This document shows, piece by piece, positions 8,283-16,215 of a stretch of 37,082 nucleotides of DNA. Origin of the DNA: Spirochaetales bacterium (GTDB lineage Bacteria > Spirochaetota > Spirochaetia > Sphaerochaetales > Sphaerochaetaceae); NCBI GenBank assembly GCA_012514185.1, contig JAAZAT010000061.1, positions 1-37,082 of the forward strand. Direction: 5' to 3'. The notes below the pieces were generated by a model. It ran no database searches. It saw only the letters and a list, made by a program, of their open reading frames with translations, and was not told where the DNA came from. Both the position numbers and the translations under genes were made by a program. How positions within the stretch are numbered: position 1 is the stretch's first letter; each line of letters opens with the position of its first letter.

Positions 8283-9182
8283 GTGGACACCGAACTGAAC
8301 AAAGCTTCCAGGCGCCTGTCTGAGCTTCCCATCAGCATTGAACTTTCCGGCTTCACCATCGATGTGCAGTGGCTTCGCGTCATGCAAAAATCGGGGCAGT
8401 GGGAGATTGAACGTCATGCCCACTCCAGTTTTGAATTCCATATCATCGCCCGTGGCTCCTGCACGGTCGCCACCGACGCTCACTCCTTCATTGCCGAAGC
8501 GGGAAGTTTCTACCTCACCGCACCAGGAGTGTACCACCAGCAATGGTCCCTCTCCGATGAAGACCTGGTCGAGTACAGTCTTGACTGCACCTTCCGTCCC
8601 CGAAAAGAGAGCATGGGATCGACAAGTGAATGGGGGCCTCTGCATGAGTTCTTCCTCTCCTGTGCCTGTCTTCCTGTCAAAGACACCAGCGGCGTCATCG
8701 CCCTGTTCGAACAAGCCATCGATGAGGCACTTGAGCTGAAACCCGGCTACTCGATAATCATCCACTCCCTTGTTCCCTCCATCCTGGTCGCTGCTGCACG
8801 AAGCATGGGCCTGCATACCAATCCATCCAACGCCAAAGAGAAGAGCAGGATGGATATGATCGCCGACTTTGTCGAGGACAACATCTTCAGACCCATCAGC
8901 CCCGCCGATATCGCCGCCTTCATGAACCTCAGCGAGAAACAAGTCTCCCGCATCGTGTTTGCATCCGAAGGGTATTCAACCAAGCGATTCATCACATTGG
9001 CAAAAATCGAGCAAGCCAAGAAAATGCTCACCTCAACCTCATACTCCCTGGGTGAGATCTCCAAGGAGCTGGGCTTTGCAACAACCAGTTACTTCAATAC
9101 GGTTTTTCGAAAAACCGAGGGAGTTACACCTGGCGTGTATCGCGAACAGATTTTGGAGAAGCTCGATATACATCATACATAA
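8283..9182 (+). CDS. AraC family transcriptional regulator
   Basis: A 299-residue regulator. The N-terminal cupin contains IERHAHSSFEFHIIARGSC and FYLTAPGVYHQQW; the C-terminal pair of helix-turn-helix motifs covers about residues 190-290 and ends FRKTEGVTPGVYREQ. The GTG start at 8283 is supported by GAGAGGA six to seven bases upstream; no ATG in a comparable position exists. It sits between the divergent DUF5054 gene and a downstream ABC transporter operon, so it is the natural candidate regulator of both. The effector is likely a sugar or sugar derivative (inference from the family). Confidence 0.88.
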   Translation: MDTELNKASRRLSELPISIELSGFTIDVQWLRVMQKSGQWEIERHAHSSFEFHIIARGSCTVATDAHSFIAEAGSFYLTAPGVYHQQWSLSDEDLVEYSLDCTFRPRKESMGSTSEWGPLHEFFLSCACLPVKDTSGVIALFEQAIDEALELKPGYSIIIHSLVPSILVAAARSMGLHTNPSNAKEKSRMDMIADFVEDNIFRPISPADIAAFMNLSEKQVSRIVFASEGYSTKRFITLAKIEQAKKMLTSTSYSLGEISKELGFATTSYFNTVFRKTEGVTPGVYREQILEKLDIHHT

Positions 9183-9195
9183 ATGTCTAAAAATT
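9181..9195 (+). repeat. 15-bp direct repeat, copy 1
   Basis: AAATGTCTAAAAATT occurs here and again at 9299-9313, same orientation, 118 bases apart. It starts right at the stop codon of the AraC gene and opens the AT-rich region before the ABC operon. A repeated regulator-binding site is the simplest explanation. Confidence 0.7.
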
Positions 9196-9298
9196 TACAA
9201 ATAAAAAATTGACTTTTGACTGAAAATTCACACTCTATAAACCTCTTTTCGCTATATTGTATAGTTTTATTACTGTAAGTCATAGCAAATATTATTAA

Positions 9299-9313
9299 AA
9301 ATGTCTAAAAATT
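9299..9313 (+). repeat. 15-bp direct repeat, copy 2
   Basis: Second exact copy of AAATGTCTAAAAATT. It lies about 22-36 bases upstream of the predicted -35 of the ABC operon, where an activator could contact RNA polymerase, while the other copy is 118 bases further upstream. That arrangement would suit DNA looping. Confidence 0.7.
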
Positions 9314-9334
9314 GAAATCCTGACAACTTTTTAT

Positions 9335-9364
9335 TTGTCTATTTTTTATAATCCATGGTATACT
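9335..9364 (+). promoter_or_regulatory. Predicted promoter of ABC operon A
   Basis: TTGTCT (9335-9340) and TATACT (9359-9364) are separated by 18 bases. The poor spacing and -35 would suit an activator-dependent promoter. The rest of 9183-9334 is very AT-rich and holds the two direct repeats but no gene. Confidence 0.45.
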
Positions 9365-9379
9365 GCCCCTGCAAGGAGG

Positions 9380-9398
9380 GTGCGTCATCATAACGCAC
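9380..9398 (+). promoter_or_regulatory. Inverted repeat just after the predicted transcription start
   Basis: GTGCGT and ACGCAC form a perfect 6-bp inverted repeat around a 7-base loop. It lies about 10 bases after the expected transcription start, so it is either an operator or a 5'-end RNA hairpin. Confidence 0.4.
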
Positions 9399-9435
9399 GT
9401 TGCATAGAACCAATACAATCGAATCAAGGAGTAGT

Positions 9436-10320
9436 ATGAATAAATCGTTGGGAAGACAGCTGAAGAAATACCGTATATTCTACCTCATGTTCCTTCCTGT
9501 CGCCGTGTACTTCATCATATTCACCTACTATCCATTCCTTCGCGGGCTTATCATGAGTTTCCAGGAGAACAGGCTCTTGGGCAACCGGCCGTTTGCCGGC
9601 TTGGCCAACTACCGGTTCGTACTCAAGGACTCCAACTTCCTGGCGGCGGTGGCAAACTCGTTGATCATCGGCCTCTGGGACATGGTGTTGTACTTCTTCT
9701 TCTCCCTGGGTTTTGCCCTCATTCTCAATGAGCTGGTTCATCGGACAGTCAAGCAGACCATCCAAACGATTGCCTACATACCCTATCTTTTCAGTTGGGC
9801 GGTCATCGGAGGCGTCTGGGTCCTGATCTTCGACCTGCAGGGCTTGGTCAACCAATTCCTCTCCATCTTCGGAACCGAACCCATTTTCTTTCTTGCAACC
9901 CCCGACTATGCCCGCCCCCTGATCATCGCCATGGGGGTATGGCGCTCGATGGGGTACTTTGCACTGCTCTTCACCGTGGCAATCATGAACATCGAGGGGC
10001 AGCTCTATGAGGCTGCCCGCATCGATGGCGCCTCGCGTTTCATGCAAATCCGCAAGATCATCCTCCCCTCCCTGATTCCCACCATGAAAACAATCATCGT
10101 ACTGCTCTCCATCGGGGTGCTGACCCACTTCGATGAGATTTACGTCATGGTCAATCCTGCCAACCGCAGATTGATCAGCACCTTGCTTCTCTTTGTATAT
10201 GAAACCGGCATCCTCAACTTCCAAACCGGCACTGCATCGGCGGGGGCGACCCTGGTGATGGCCGGCACCCTCTTGATCACCGGCCTGATGAGAAAATTCA
10301 TCGGGTACGACAAGGAGTAG
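9436..10320 (+). CDS. Sugar ABC transporter permease, LplB type
   Basis: A 294-residue inner-membrane permease with six predicted membrane helices, starting with YLMFLPVAVYFIIFTYYPF. The cytoplasmic EAA loop that contacts the ATPase reads EAARIDGASRFMQIRKIILP. It resembles LplB-type permeases, which import plant or bacterial oligosaccharides such as aldouronates. ATG 9436 has AAGGAG 4 bases upstream, so an upstream frame extension to 9400 was not used. The next permease begins directly after its stop codon. No ATP-binding subunit is encoded nearby; such CUT1 systems commonly share a general MsmX-like ATPase. Confidence 0.92.
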   Translation: MNKSLGRQLKKYRIFYLMFLPVAVYFIIFTYYPFLRGLIMSFQENRLLGNRPFAGLANYRFVLKDSNFLAAVANSLIIGLWDMVLYFFFSLGFALILNELVHRTVKQTIQTIAYIPYLFSWAVIGGVWVLIFDLQGLVNQFLSIFGTEPIFFLATPDYARPLIIAMGVWRSMGYFALLFTVAIMNIEGQLYEAARIDGASRFMQIRKIILPSLIPTMKTIIVLLSIGVLTHFDEIYVMVNPANRRLISTLLLFVYETGILNFQTGTASAGATLVMAGTLLITGLMRKFIGYDKE

Positions 10321-11193
10321 ATGATGAAGAGCAGACTGAGCAAGAAAGACAATCTACCCCTTGGCTTGAGTGCTCTGAACATCCTGCTGCTGGTCCTTGT
10401 GGTGGTCCTGATGGGTCTTCCCATGCTCAACGTCCTGGCAGTTTCGCTCTCTACCCAGGCAAAGAGCGATGCTCCCGGCTTGGTGCTTCTTCCCACCCCG
10501 CCCACCTTCGAGGGATACACCTTCATCTGGAAGCATACAAACCTTCCCCGCCCCTTCTTCAACACCGTCTATGTTTCGGTGGTGGGGACTGTCCTGCATG
10601 TGCTGATGGCCTCCCTCGCCGGGTATATTCTCTGTCAAAACAAGCTGCCGTTTCGCAAGGCGATGACAACATTCATCCTGCTCACCATGACCGTCCCCTA
10701 CGAGCTTACCATGATCGGTATCTATGCGGTGAACCGGGACCTCGGCCTTACCAATACGTATGCAGGGCTCATCATCAACGGCATGGTCAGCGGATTCAGT
10801 GTCTTTTTGATGCGAAACTACTTCCAGGCCATTCCCCTCTCGCTTGCCGAGTCGGCACGCATCGACGGATCGGGGGAATGGAGAATTTTCTCCTCCATCT
10901 ACCTGCGCCTCTCGGTTTCGGGCTTGATGACCATAGGAACACTCGAGTTGATCAGACGGTGGAACAACATCACCATGACCATCACCCTCATCAGTGACAT
11001 GAAGAAATGGACGTTGCCGGTTGTGCTGCGCTTCATCCTGTTCGACCAGACATCCACGTCGGGAACCAGCTACATTTTCGCCAATGCAAAAATGGCTGCG
11101 GTGGTCATGACCGCCCTTCCCTTGGTTGTGCTGTACTTTTTCACCCAGTCATTCTTCTCGAGCGGAATTATGATCGGGTCGGTGAAGGAATAA
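10321..11193 (+). CDS. Sugar ABC transporter permease, YtcP/LplC type
   Basis: A 290-residue permease, partner of the preceding one. The first membrane helix is LNILLLVLVVVLMGLPMLNVL and the EAA loop is LAESARIDGSGEWRIFSSIY. It keeps the long periplasmic loop after helix 1 typical of the LplC/YtcP group. The ATG immediately follows the stop of the upstream gene and its AAGGAG site sits inside the upstream gene's last codons, indicating translational coupling. The substrate-binding protein follows 62 bases downstream. Confidence 0.92.
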   Translation: MMKSRLSKKDNLPLGLSALNILLLVLVVVLMGLPMLNVLAVSLSTQAKSDAPGLVLLPTPPTFEGYTFIWKHTNLPRPFFNTVYVSVVGTVLHVLMASLAGYILCQNKLPFRKAMTTFILLTMTVPYELTMIGIYAVNRDLGLTNTYAGLIINGMVSGFSVFLMRNYFQAIPLSLAESARIDGSGEWRIFSSIYLRLSVSGLMTIGTLELIRRWNNITMTITLISDMKKWTLPVVLRFILFDQTSTSGTSYIFANAKMAAVVMTALPLVVLYFFTQSFFSSGIMIGSVKE

Positions 11194-11255
11194 GACTCTT
11201 CGCTAGCGAGGAGACAAGCAATATTACGTACCATGAATCCAAAAGGAGGATGCAT

Positions 11256-12665
11256 ATGAAACGTACTCGCGTATTGGTAATGTTGGTGGTGCTGCTGGCC
11301 ATCAGCCTCACGCTGTTCGCCCAAGGTCAGGTAGACAAGGCTGCGGTGGAGGTCAAGGTGCTGGCCGGAGTAACCGGCGGGAAGGATGACGCTGAGAACA
11401 AGTTGTTCGAAGAGGCCATGGAGAAAGGAACCGGTCTGAACATCACCTGGGAGAAGGTTCCCTCGGGATATGACCAGGTATTAATGCAGAAGCTCGGCGC
11501 TGGTGAGCAGTATGACCTGATCTACCTCAACCAGTTCCAGATGTACACCCTGGGCAAACAAGGGGCGTTGATGGACTTGACCGATAGGATTGCCGCATCA
11601 AAAGTCTATGCTGAGAACGTAGACAAGACCGAGCTTGAGAAAATCCAGTTCAACGGCAAGTACTATGCCGGCTTCAACAAGCTGGAGGTATTCCCCCTGG
11701 TCAACGTCAACAAGGCCATCACCGACAAGGTCGGCATCGATTTGAGCAAGCTCTCCACGTTGGATGACTACTACCAGATGCTGAAGAAAGTGAAGACCCA
11801 CATGGAACAGACCGAGGGACGAAAGCCCTACTATCCGTTCTTCACCTACATGCCGGACATTTGGGACCTGCAGCCGTGGTTCAGCTCGGTCGGTCTCAGA
11901 CGTGGTGTCTTCATCGATGCGAACGGCAAGAAATTCGCCCCGTACGTCGATCCGAAAGCCAAGGTCGTCTGGGAATGGCTTGCCAAGCTCTATCGTGAAG
12001 GCTTGATGGATCCCACTTCCTTCACCGGCAAGACCGGGGACATGCGCAGCAAGATGTGGCAGAGTCAGGACATCGTCATGGATGTCGACTGGGCTGCCTG
12101 GACCGGGCTGTACAACAACAACGCACGCACTGCAGGCACCTATCCCGCAAAGGTCAACGTAGTGGGACTGCCTGGAACCAAGGGCCCGAGCGGCAAGTAC
12201 ATGCTCGAGCAGGGCGGAGCCTCCCTGTGGGCGATTCCCGCCAACGCCAAGAACCCCGATGAAGCATTCAAGATCATCGAGCACATGGCTACCAAGGAAG
12301 GAGCACTGTTGCTCTCGGCAGGTATCGAAGGTCATGACTACAATCTCAAGAATGGAAAGATCGAGTACACCGAGGCAGGCAGGGCCCACGCAAAGGACCA
12401 TGGGGCCCCGTTCCCGATCTCCAAGCTGTTCGACCTTTCCGTCCTGGGTGAGATGAACCCCGGTGTGTTGGAATCGGTGTCGATCGGCAAGCGCGCCGAC
12501 GTCGAGGTTGCTCCGATGGGATATGCCAACGGAGAGCTGGACGCCCGCAAGTACTATGATATCATGTCCAAGTGGATGACCGAATGCGTGATGGGAAAAA
12601 CCACCGCCGAGGCAGCCATGAAGGGTGCTGAGAACGAGCTGAGGACCAACAAGCTCATCGACTGA
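11256..12665 (+). CDS. Extracellular solute-binding protein, family 1 (sugar)
   Basis: A 469-residue secreted protein. Residues 1-23 are a signal peptide (VLVMLVVLLAISLTLFA, cleavage near LFA-QG), without a lipobox cysteine. The mature part is a type-1 sugar-binding lobe pair, about the length of LplA-like proteins, with late landmarks ISKLFDLSVLGEMNPGVLE. The chosen ATG has AAAAGGAGG 6-7 bases upstream; in-frame codons further up to 11007 lie inside the preceding permease gene. As the third gene of the operon it should be the specificity component for the two permeases. A terminator-like hairpin follows, consistent with high expression of the binding protein relative to the next gene. Confidence 0.93.
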   Translation: MKRTRVLVMLVVLLAISLTLFAQGQVDKAAVEVKVLAGVTGGKDDAENKLFEEAMEKGTGLNITWEKVPSGYDQVLMQKLGAGEQYDLIYLNQFQMYTLGKQGALMDLTDRIAASKVYAENVDKTELEKIQFNGKYYAGFNKLEVFPLVNVNKAITDKVGIDLSKLSTLDDYYQMLKKVKTHMEQTEGRKPYYPFFTYMPDIWDLQPWFSSVGLRRGVFIDANGKKFAPYVDPKAKVVWEWLAKLYREGLMDPTSFTGKTGDMRSKMWQSQDIVMDVDWAAWTGLYNNNARTAGTYPAKVNVVGLPGTKGPSGKYMLEQGGASLWAIPANAKNPDEAFKIIEHMATKEGALLLSAGIEGHDYNLKNGKIEYTEAGRAHAKDHGAPFPISKLFDLSVLGEMNPGVLESVSIGKRADVEVAPMGYANGELDARKYYDIMSKWMTECVMGKTTAEAAMKGAENELRTNKLID

Positions 12666-12686
12666 TGATACAGCCGTATCAGAATC

Positions 12687-12713
12687 GGGCGCAGCATCGG
12701 CTGCGCCCTTCTT
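12687..12713 (+). terminator. Rho-independent terminator or attenuator after ABC operon A
   Basis: A perfect 9-bp GC-rich stem (12687-12695 with 12700-12708, loop ATCG) is followed by a short T-rich tail, TTCTT. It ends 12 bases before the PHP gene start, so it probably reduces rather than abolishes read-through into that gene. Confidence 0.75.
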
Positions 12714-12725
12714 GCAGGAAACGCC

Positions 12726-14012
12726 ATGGAAGAAATCCGCTTGAGCAGGACCTATACCCGTGAGGACCGGAGACAGTACGTTCGCATCCCCTTCCAGGTA
12801 GGGGAAGATATCCAACGTATTGAGATAACCTATGCCTATGAACGCCATCAGGTACGGCAAACCGCCTTTGGACAGGAGATGAGGGAGATCAACATCATCG
12901 ACCTGGGGCTGTTCGATGAGAACGGGCAGCTGTGTGGCTGGTCGGGCTCTGAGCGGCTTTCCATCGCAGTGAGTGAACAATCCAGCACTCCAGGATACCG
13001 AAGACTTCCGATCAAGAGCGGAACCTGGCAGGTTGCCTTGGGAATCTACAAGGTTCAGTCCAGCGTAGAGGTCCACTTGGTTATCCGCCTCATTCCCAAA
13101 GAGAGGCGTTGGCTGAAAGGCGATCTGCACATGCATACCCTCAACAGCGACGGCATCTACACTACAGGGGAAGTCATCAGCTACGCAAAGCATGCAAAGC
13201 TGGATTTCATCGCCCTCACCGACCACAACAACACCGAGCAGAACAGGGAAATAGGCAATCCGGAGGGGATTACCGTTATAGCGGGGATGGAATACACCAA
13301 CTACGGCGGGCACGCAAACTTCTTCTTTACCGATGAGGGAATCTTTACCGCCGATCCACTCTCCAATACCAGGGAAGAGATGCAAGCTACCGTGGATGAA
13401 GCAAAAAAGAGAGGTGCCATCGTTTCGCTGAACCATATCTGCGACACCTCCTGCCCGTGGGTCCTGGGCTTTGACATTCCCTACGACCTGATTGAAGTCT
13501 GGAACGGCCTCCCCAAGCCTTCAGACATGGAGGCGATTGCATGGTGGCACCAAAAGCTGGTGGAGGGCAGGCATTTGGCAGCCGTTGGAGGTTCCGATAC
13601 CCATCGAATCGAGCAGGGTCGCAGTCATGGGACTCCCACCACGTATGTCTACGCACGCTCATCCGGTCGCAAGGACATCCTCGATGCCTTGGTGGAAGGA
13701 CGGTCGTTCATCACCGCTTCATCAGACGGGACCCGGCTGGATCTGCACCTCGGGACCTCAGGGTTGGGAGAGTGTGCTCTCTGGGATGAACAGCTTGGGG
13801 GACAGGCCTCTGTTGACAGGGCAAAGCAGGGCGATCGCTTGGTGCTTATCAGTGACAGGGGCATCGAAGCGACCTGGGACATTGTTGACGAGGGCAGGCT
13901 CGCCTTTCCATTCAAGGTGGAGAAACGAAAGTTTTACCGAATCGAGCTCTATCGAAGAACCCTTGGAATAGAACTGCTTGCAGCCCTTACAAACCCTGTC
14001 TACCTGCGTTGA
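12726..14012 (+). CDS. PHP-domain metallohydrolase (CehA/McbA type)
   Basis: A 428-residue protein. Residues 1-130 form a beta-rich N-terminal domain ahead of a PHP phosphoesterase-like domain (about 135-340). PHP metal motifs are present in order: GDLHMHTLNSDG (HxH), ALTDHNNT (DH), GMEYTNYGGHANFF, LNHICD and GGSDTHR. The CehA/McbA group includes an ester hydrolase and microcin B processing protein, so the family does not fix the reaction; a phosphodiester or ester attached to a sugar is possible. The start has AGGAAA 6 bases upstream. Placement after a binding protein and terminator suggests it processes the substrate brought in by ABC system A at lower expression. Its end overlaps the convergent LacI gene by 13 bases. 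Confidence 0.85.
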   Translation: MEEIRLSRTYTREDRRQYVRIPFQVGEDIQRIEITYAYERHQVRQTAFGQEMREINIIDLGLFDENGQLCGWSGSERLSIAVSEQSSTPGYRRLPIKSGTWQVALGIYKVQSSVEVHLVIRLIPKERRWLKGDLHMHTLNSDGIYTTGEVISYAKHAKLDFIALTDHNNTEQNREIGNPEGITVIAGMEYTNYGGHANFFFTDEGIFTADPLSNTREEMQATVDEAKKRGAIVSLNHICDTSCPWVLGFDIPYDLIEVWNGLPKPSDMEAIAWWHQKLVEGRHLAAVGGSDTHRIEQGRSHGTPTTYVYARSSGRKDILDALVEGRSFITASSDGTRLDLHLGTSGLGECALWDEQLGGQASVDRAKQGDRLVLISDRGIEATWDIVDEGRLAFPFKVEKRKFYRIELYRRTLGIELLAALTNPVYLR

Positions 14013-15001
14013 GCAGTGGAATCACGCTGAACAAACGTGAACGGCAGGGCTATGCTCACCGGCAGGCCGTTCTTGCTGGTGATCAAAGAGTGCAGCAGCG
14101 CTACCGACATCTGCCCCATCTCTACAATCGGCTGGCTGATGGTGGTCAAGCGGGGGACGGAGAACGAGGAGAGCTCGATATTGTCAAAGCCGACGACTGA
14201 AACATCGCCGGGAACGCTGAGGTTGTGATCGGCCAGGCCGCGGATCGAGCCGAGAGCAAGCTCATCGGTGATGGCAAACAGTGCAGTAAAGGTGGCCTTT
14301 GAATCCAGCAGCTGGTTCAATGCCTTGGCTCCTCCTTCCATGTTGTACACATCGGCAAAGGCAACCTTGCTTGCATCATAGGGGATCGAAGCCTGCTCAA
14401 GCGCCTTGCGGTACCCCTCCAGCCGTTGGGATGAAAAGCTGTATTTGGTTCCTCCGATGCAGGCGATATCGCGATGGCCGAGCTTGATCAGGTGGCTGAC
14501 CGCCTGCAACGCAGCTTCATCCTCACTGATATGGATCGAGGTGGCCTTCCACCCATCCCTCTCGAAGGTGGCAAGCACGGTCGGAATCTTATTCTCTTCC
14601 AAGTAGGTGCGAAACTCTGGCAGCGCCACCTCATGCAAGATGATGAGGCCGTCCAGCCGGTCCGCCTTCAAGCGCCTGAGACATGCCAGTTCCCCTTCCT
14701 CGTCGGTGGAGGCAAAATAGAAGCTGGTATGGTAGCCGAACTGCTCCAGATGGTGTACCACGATGCTGAACAGCTGGCGTTGGAACATGTTGAACATGCC
14801 CGGAAGCACGATGCCGACGGTGGATGTATGCTTGCTGACCATATCGCGGGCGGCGCGATTGGGAACATAGCCGGTCTGCTTGATCGCAGCAAGGATACGC
14901 TCACGCTTGTCAGCCTTGACGTTATCCTGATGGTTGAGCACTCGGGAGACTGTGGAAACAGAGACTCCTGCCAATTTTGCTATGTCCTTGATACTTATCA
15001 T
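14000..15001 (-). CDS. LacI family transcriptional regulator, probable iol operon repressor
   Basis: A 333-residue LacI/GalR regulator. The N-terminal helix-turn-helix reads IKDIAKLAGVSVSTVSRVLN and the hinge contains YVPNRAARDMV, followed by a periplasmic-binding-protein-like effector domain (GIVLPGMFNMF, then VVGFDNIELSSFSVPRLTT near the end). ATG 15001 is preferred to the in-frame GTG at 15007 because AGGGA lies 7 bases upstream. It is divergent from iolG, and the shared region contains two AACGTT-centred palindromes of the kind bound by LacI proteins, one in front of each gene. An inositol-derived inducer is therefore likely. This is not the DeoR-type IolR of Bacillus. Confidence 0.93.
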   Translation of the reverse strand: MISIKDIAKLAGVSVSTVSRVLNHQDNVKADKRERILAAIKQTGYVPNRAARDMVSKHTSTVGIVLPGMFNMFQRQLFSIVVHHLEQFGYHTSFYFASTDEEGELACLRRLKADRLDGLIILHEVALPEFRTYLEENKIPTVLATFERDGWKATSIHISEDEAALQAVSHLIKLGHRDIACIGGTKYSFSSQRLEGYRKALEQASIPYDASKVAFADVYNMEGGAKALNQLLDSKATFTALFAITDELALGSIRGLADHNLSVPGDVSVVGFDNIELSSFSVPRLTTISQPIVEMGQMSVALLHSLITSKNGLPVSIALPFTFVQRDSTAQRR

Positions 15002-15018
15002 ATTCACATCCCTATGCT

Positions 15019-15030
15019 GAGAACGTTGTC
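15019..15030. promoter_or_regulatory. Predicted LacI-family operator (lacI side)
   Basis: GAGAACGTTGTC is an imperfect palindrome around a central CG, close to the LacI-family consensus. It lies 18 bases before the regulator's start codon and would give autoregulation. Confidence 0.55.
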
Positions 15031-15092
15031 ACAAATGCATCATGCCACCTCCGCAATTACTTTGTCAAATGGATTCACCCAGGCGAAATTTC

Positions 15093-15120
15093 TTTACAAA
15101 CATACGCTATGTTGTATACT
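15093..15120 (+). promoter_or_regulatory. Promoter of the iol operon
   Basis: TTTACA (15093-15098) and TATACT (15115-15120) are separated by 16 bases. This predicts a transcription start near 15127, just before the downstream operator. Confidence 0.7.
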
Positions 15121-15130
15121 CAAAGAAACT

Positions 15131-15142
15131 GGTAACGTTTTC
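15131..15142. promoter_or_regulatory. Predicted LacI-family operator (iolG side)
   Basis: GGTAACGTTTTC is a palindrome around a central CG. It falls about 4-15 bases after the predicted transcription start, a position where bound repressor would block initiation. Together with the copy at 15019-15030 the half-site consensus is G(A/G)(G/C/A/T)AAC. Confidence 0.6.
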
Positions 15143-15170
15143 ATAAAATAAGAAGAGAGGAGAATCTTTC

Positions 15171-16205
15171 ATGGATACAATCGTAAGAATCGGAATTATC
15201 GGAGCCGGGCGAATCGGCAAGCTGCATGCAGAGAATATCACAAAATTCGTGAAGTCGGTGGAGGTGGTGGGTATCAGCGATGTCCTGATGAATGAGCAGA
15301 TGGAAGCTTGGGCGAAGGACTTGGGAATCCGGTTTGTCACCAAGGAAGCCATGGATTTGATCAAGCACCCTGACATCGACGCCATCATGGTCTGCAGTTC
15401 CACTGCAACCCATGCCGACTTTACCATTGCAGCTGCAAAGGAAGGCAAGCACATCTTCTGTGAGAAGCCGATTGACTTGTCAGTAAAGAAAGGTTTGGAA
15501 GCCATCAAGGCAGCCAAGGCTCATAAGGTAAAACTACAGCTCGGTTTCAACCGCCGCTTCGACCACAATTTCCGTCAGGTAAGAGAGCTGACCAAGGCCG
15601 GCAAAGTCGGAGATGTCCACATTGTGAAGATCACCAGCCGCGACCCGGCTCCCCCGACAGCCGCATATGCAGCAGTTTCGGGTGGTATTTTCCTCGACAT
15701 GATGATTCATGACTTCGATATGGCCCGCTACCAAGCCGGCAGCGAAATCGTCAGCGTCCATGCGACCGGTGCAGTCTTGGTCAATCCGGAGATTGGAAAA
15801 GCCGGGGATGTAGACACCGCCATCGTCACGCTCACCTTCGAAAACGGAGCGATCGGGGTCATCGACAACTCCCGCAAGGCGGTCTATGGTTACGACCAGC
15901 GTGTTGAAGTGTTCGGCTCCAAAGGCTGTGCAAAGGCTGAGAACGACACCCCGTCGACCGTGTCCCTCTCCACCAGTGAGCATGTCGCCTCCGACAAGCC
16001 CCTCTACTTTTTCCTGGAGCGGTACAAGGATGCTTTTGTGGATGAGGTTGTCTCCTTCGCCCAGGCAATCGTTGAAGATACCGACGTATTGGTCAGCGGA
16101 GAAGACGGACTTGAGGATATGGTCGCAGCCCTTGCCGCAGGCAAGAGCCTGAAGGAAGGCCGACCGGTGACCATAGCCGAGATGAAGAAAGAGCTCGGGC
16201 TCTAA
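15171..16205 (+). CDS. iolG: Inositol 2-dehydrogenase (Gfo/Idh/MocA family)
   Basis: A 344-residue NAD(P)-dependent dehydrogenase that should oxidise myo-inositol to 2-keto-myo-inositol (scyllo-inosose). The Rossmann motif GIIGAGRIGKLHAENI opens the protein; the catalytic set of the family is complete with Lys99 in CEKP, and Asp176 and His180 in GGIFLDMMIHDFD. RRFDHNF is typical of IolG-type enzymes. GAGAGGAGA precedes the ATG. It is the first gene of a six-gene plus-strand operon, followed by iolD after a 10-base gap, which makes inositol (rather than another polyol) the likely substrate. The stereoisomer specificity cannot be read from the sequence. Confidence 0.9.
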   Translation: MDTIVRIGIIGAGRIGKLHAENITKFVKSVEVVGISDVLMNEQMEAWAKDLGIRFVTKEAMDLIKHPDIDAIMVCSSTATHADFTIAAAKEGKHIFCEKPIDLSVKKGLEAIKAAKAHKVKLQLGFNRRFDHNFRQVRELTKAGKVGDVHIVKITSRDPAPPTAAYAAVSGGIFLDMMIHDFDMARYQAGSEIVSVHATGAVLVNPEIGKAGDVDTAIVTLTFENGAIGVIDNSRKAVYGYDQRVEVFGSKGCAKAENDTPSTVSLSTSEHVASDKPLYFFLERYKDAFVDEVVSFAQAIVEDTDVLVSGEDGLEDMVAALAAGKSLKEGRPVTIAEMKKELGL

Positions 16206-16215
16206 GGAGATGCGC

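Noticed and set aside
9183-9435. Possible riboswitch or small RNA in the AT-rich intergenic region
   Set aside because: Apart from a 6-bp hairpin and direct repeats there is no extended conserved-looking fold, and most of the region is upstream of the predicted promoter.
11598-13436. A 612-codon open frame on the minus strand
   Set aside because: It lies antisense to the binding-protein gene and the PHP gene, both with clear motifs and ribosome sites. Its translation has no recognisable domain and spans a terminator hairpin.
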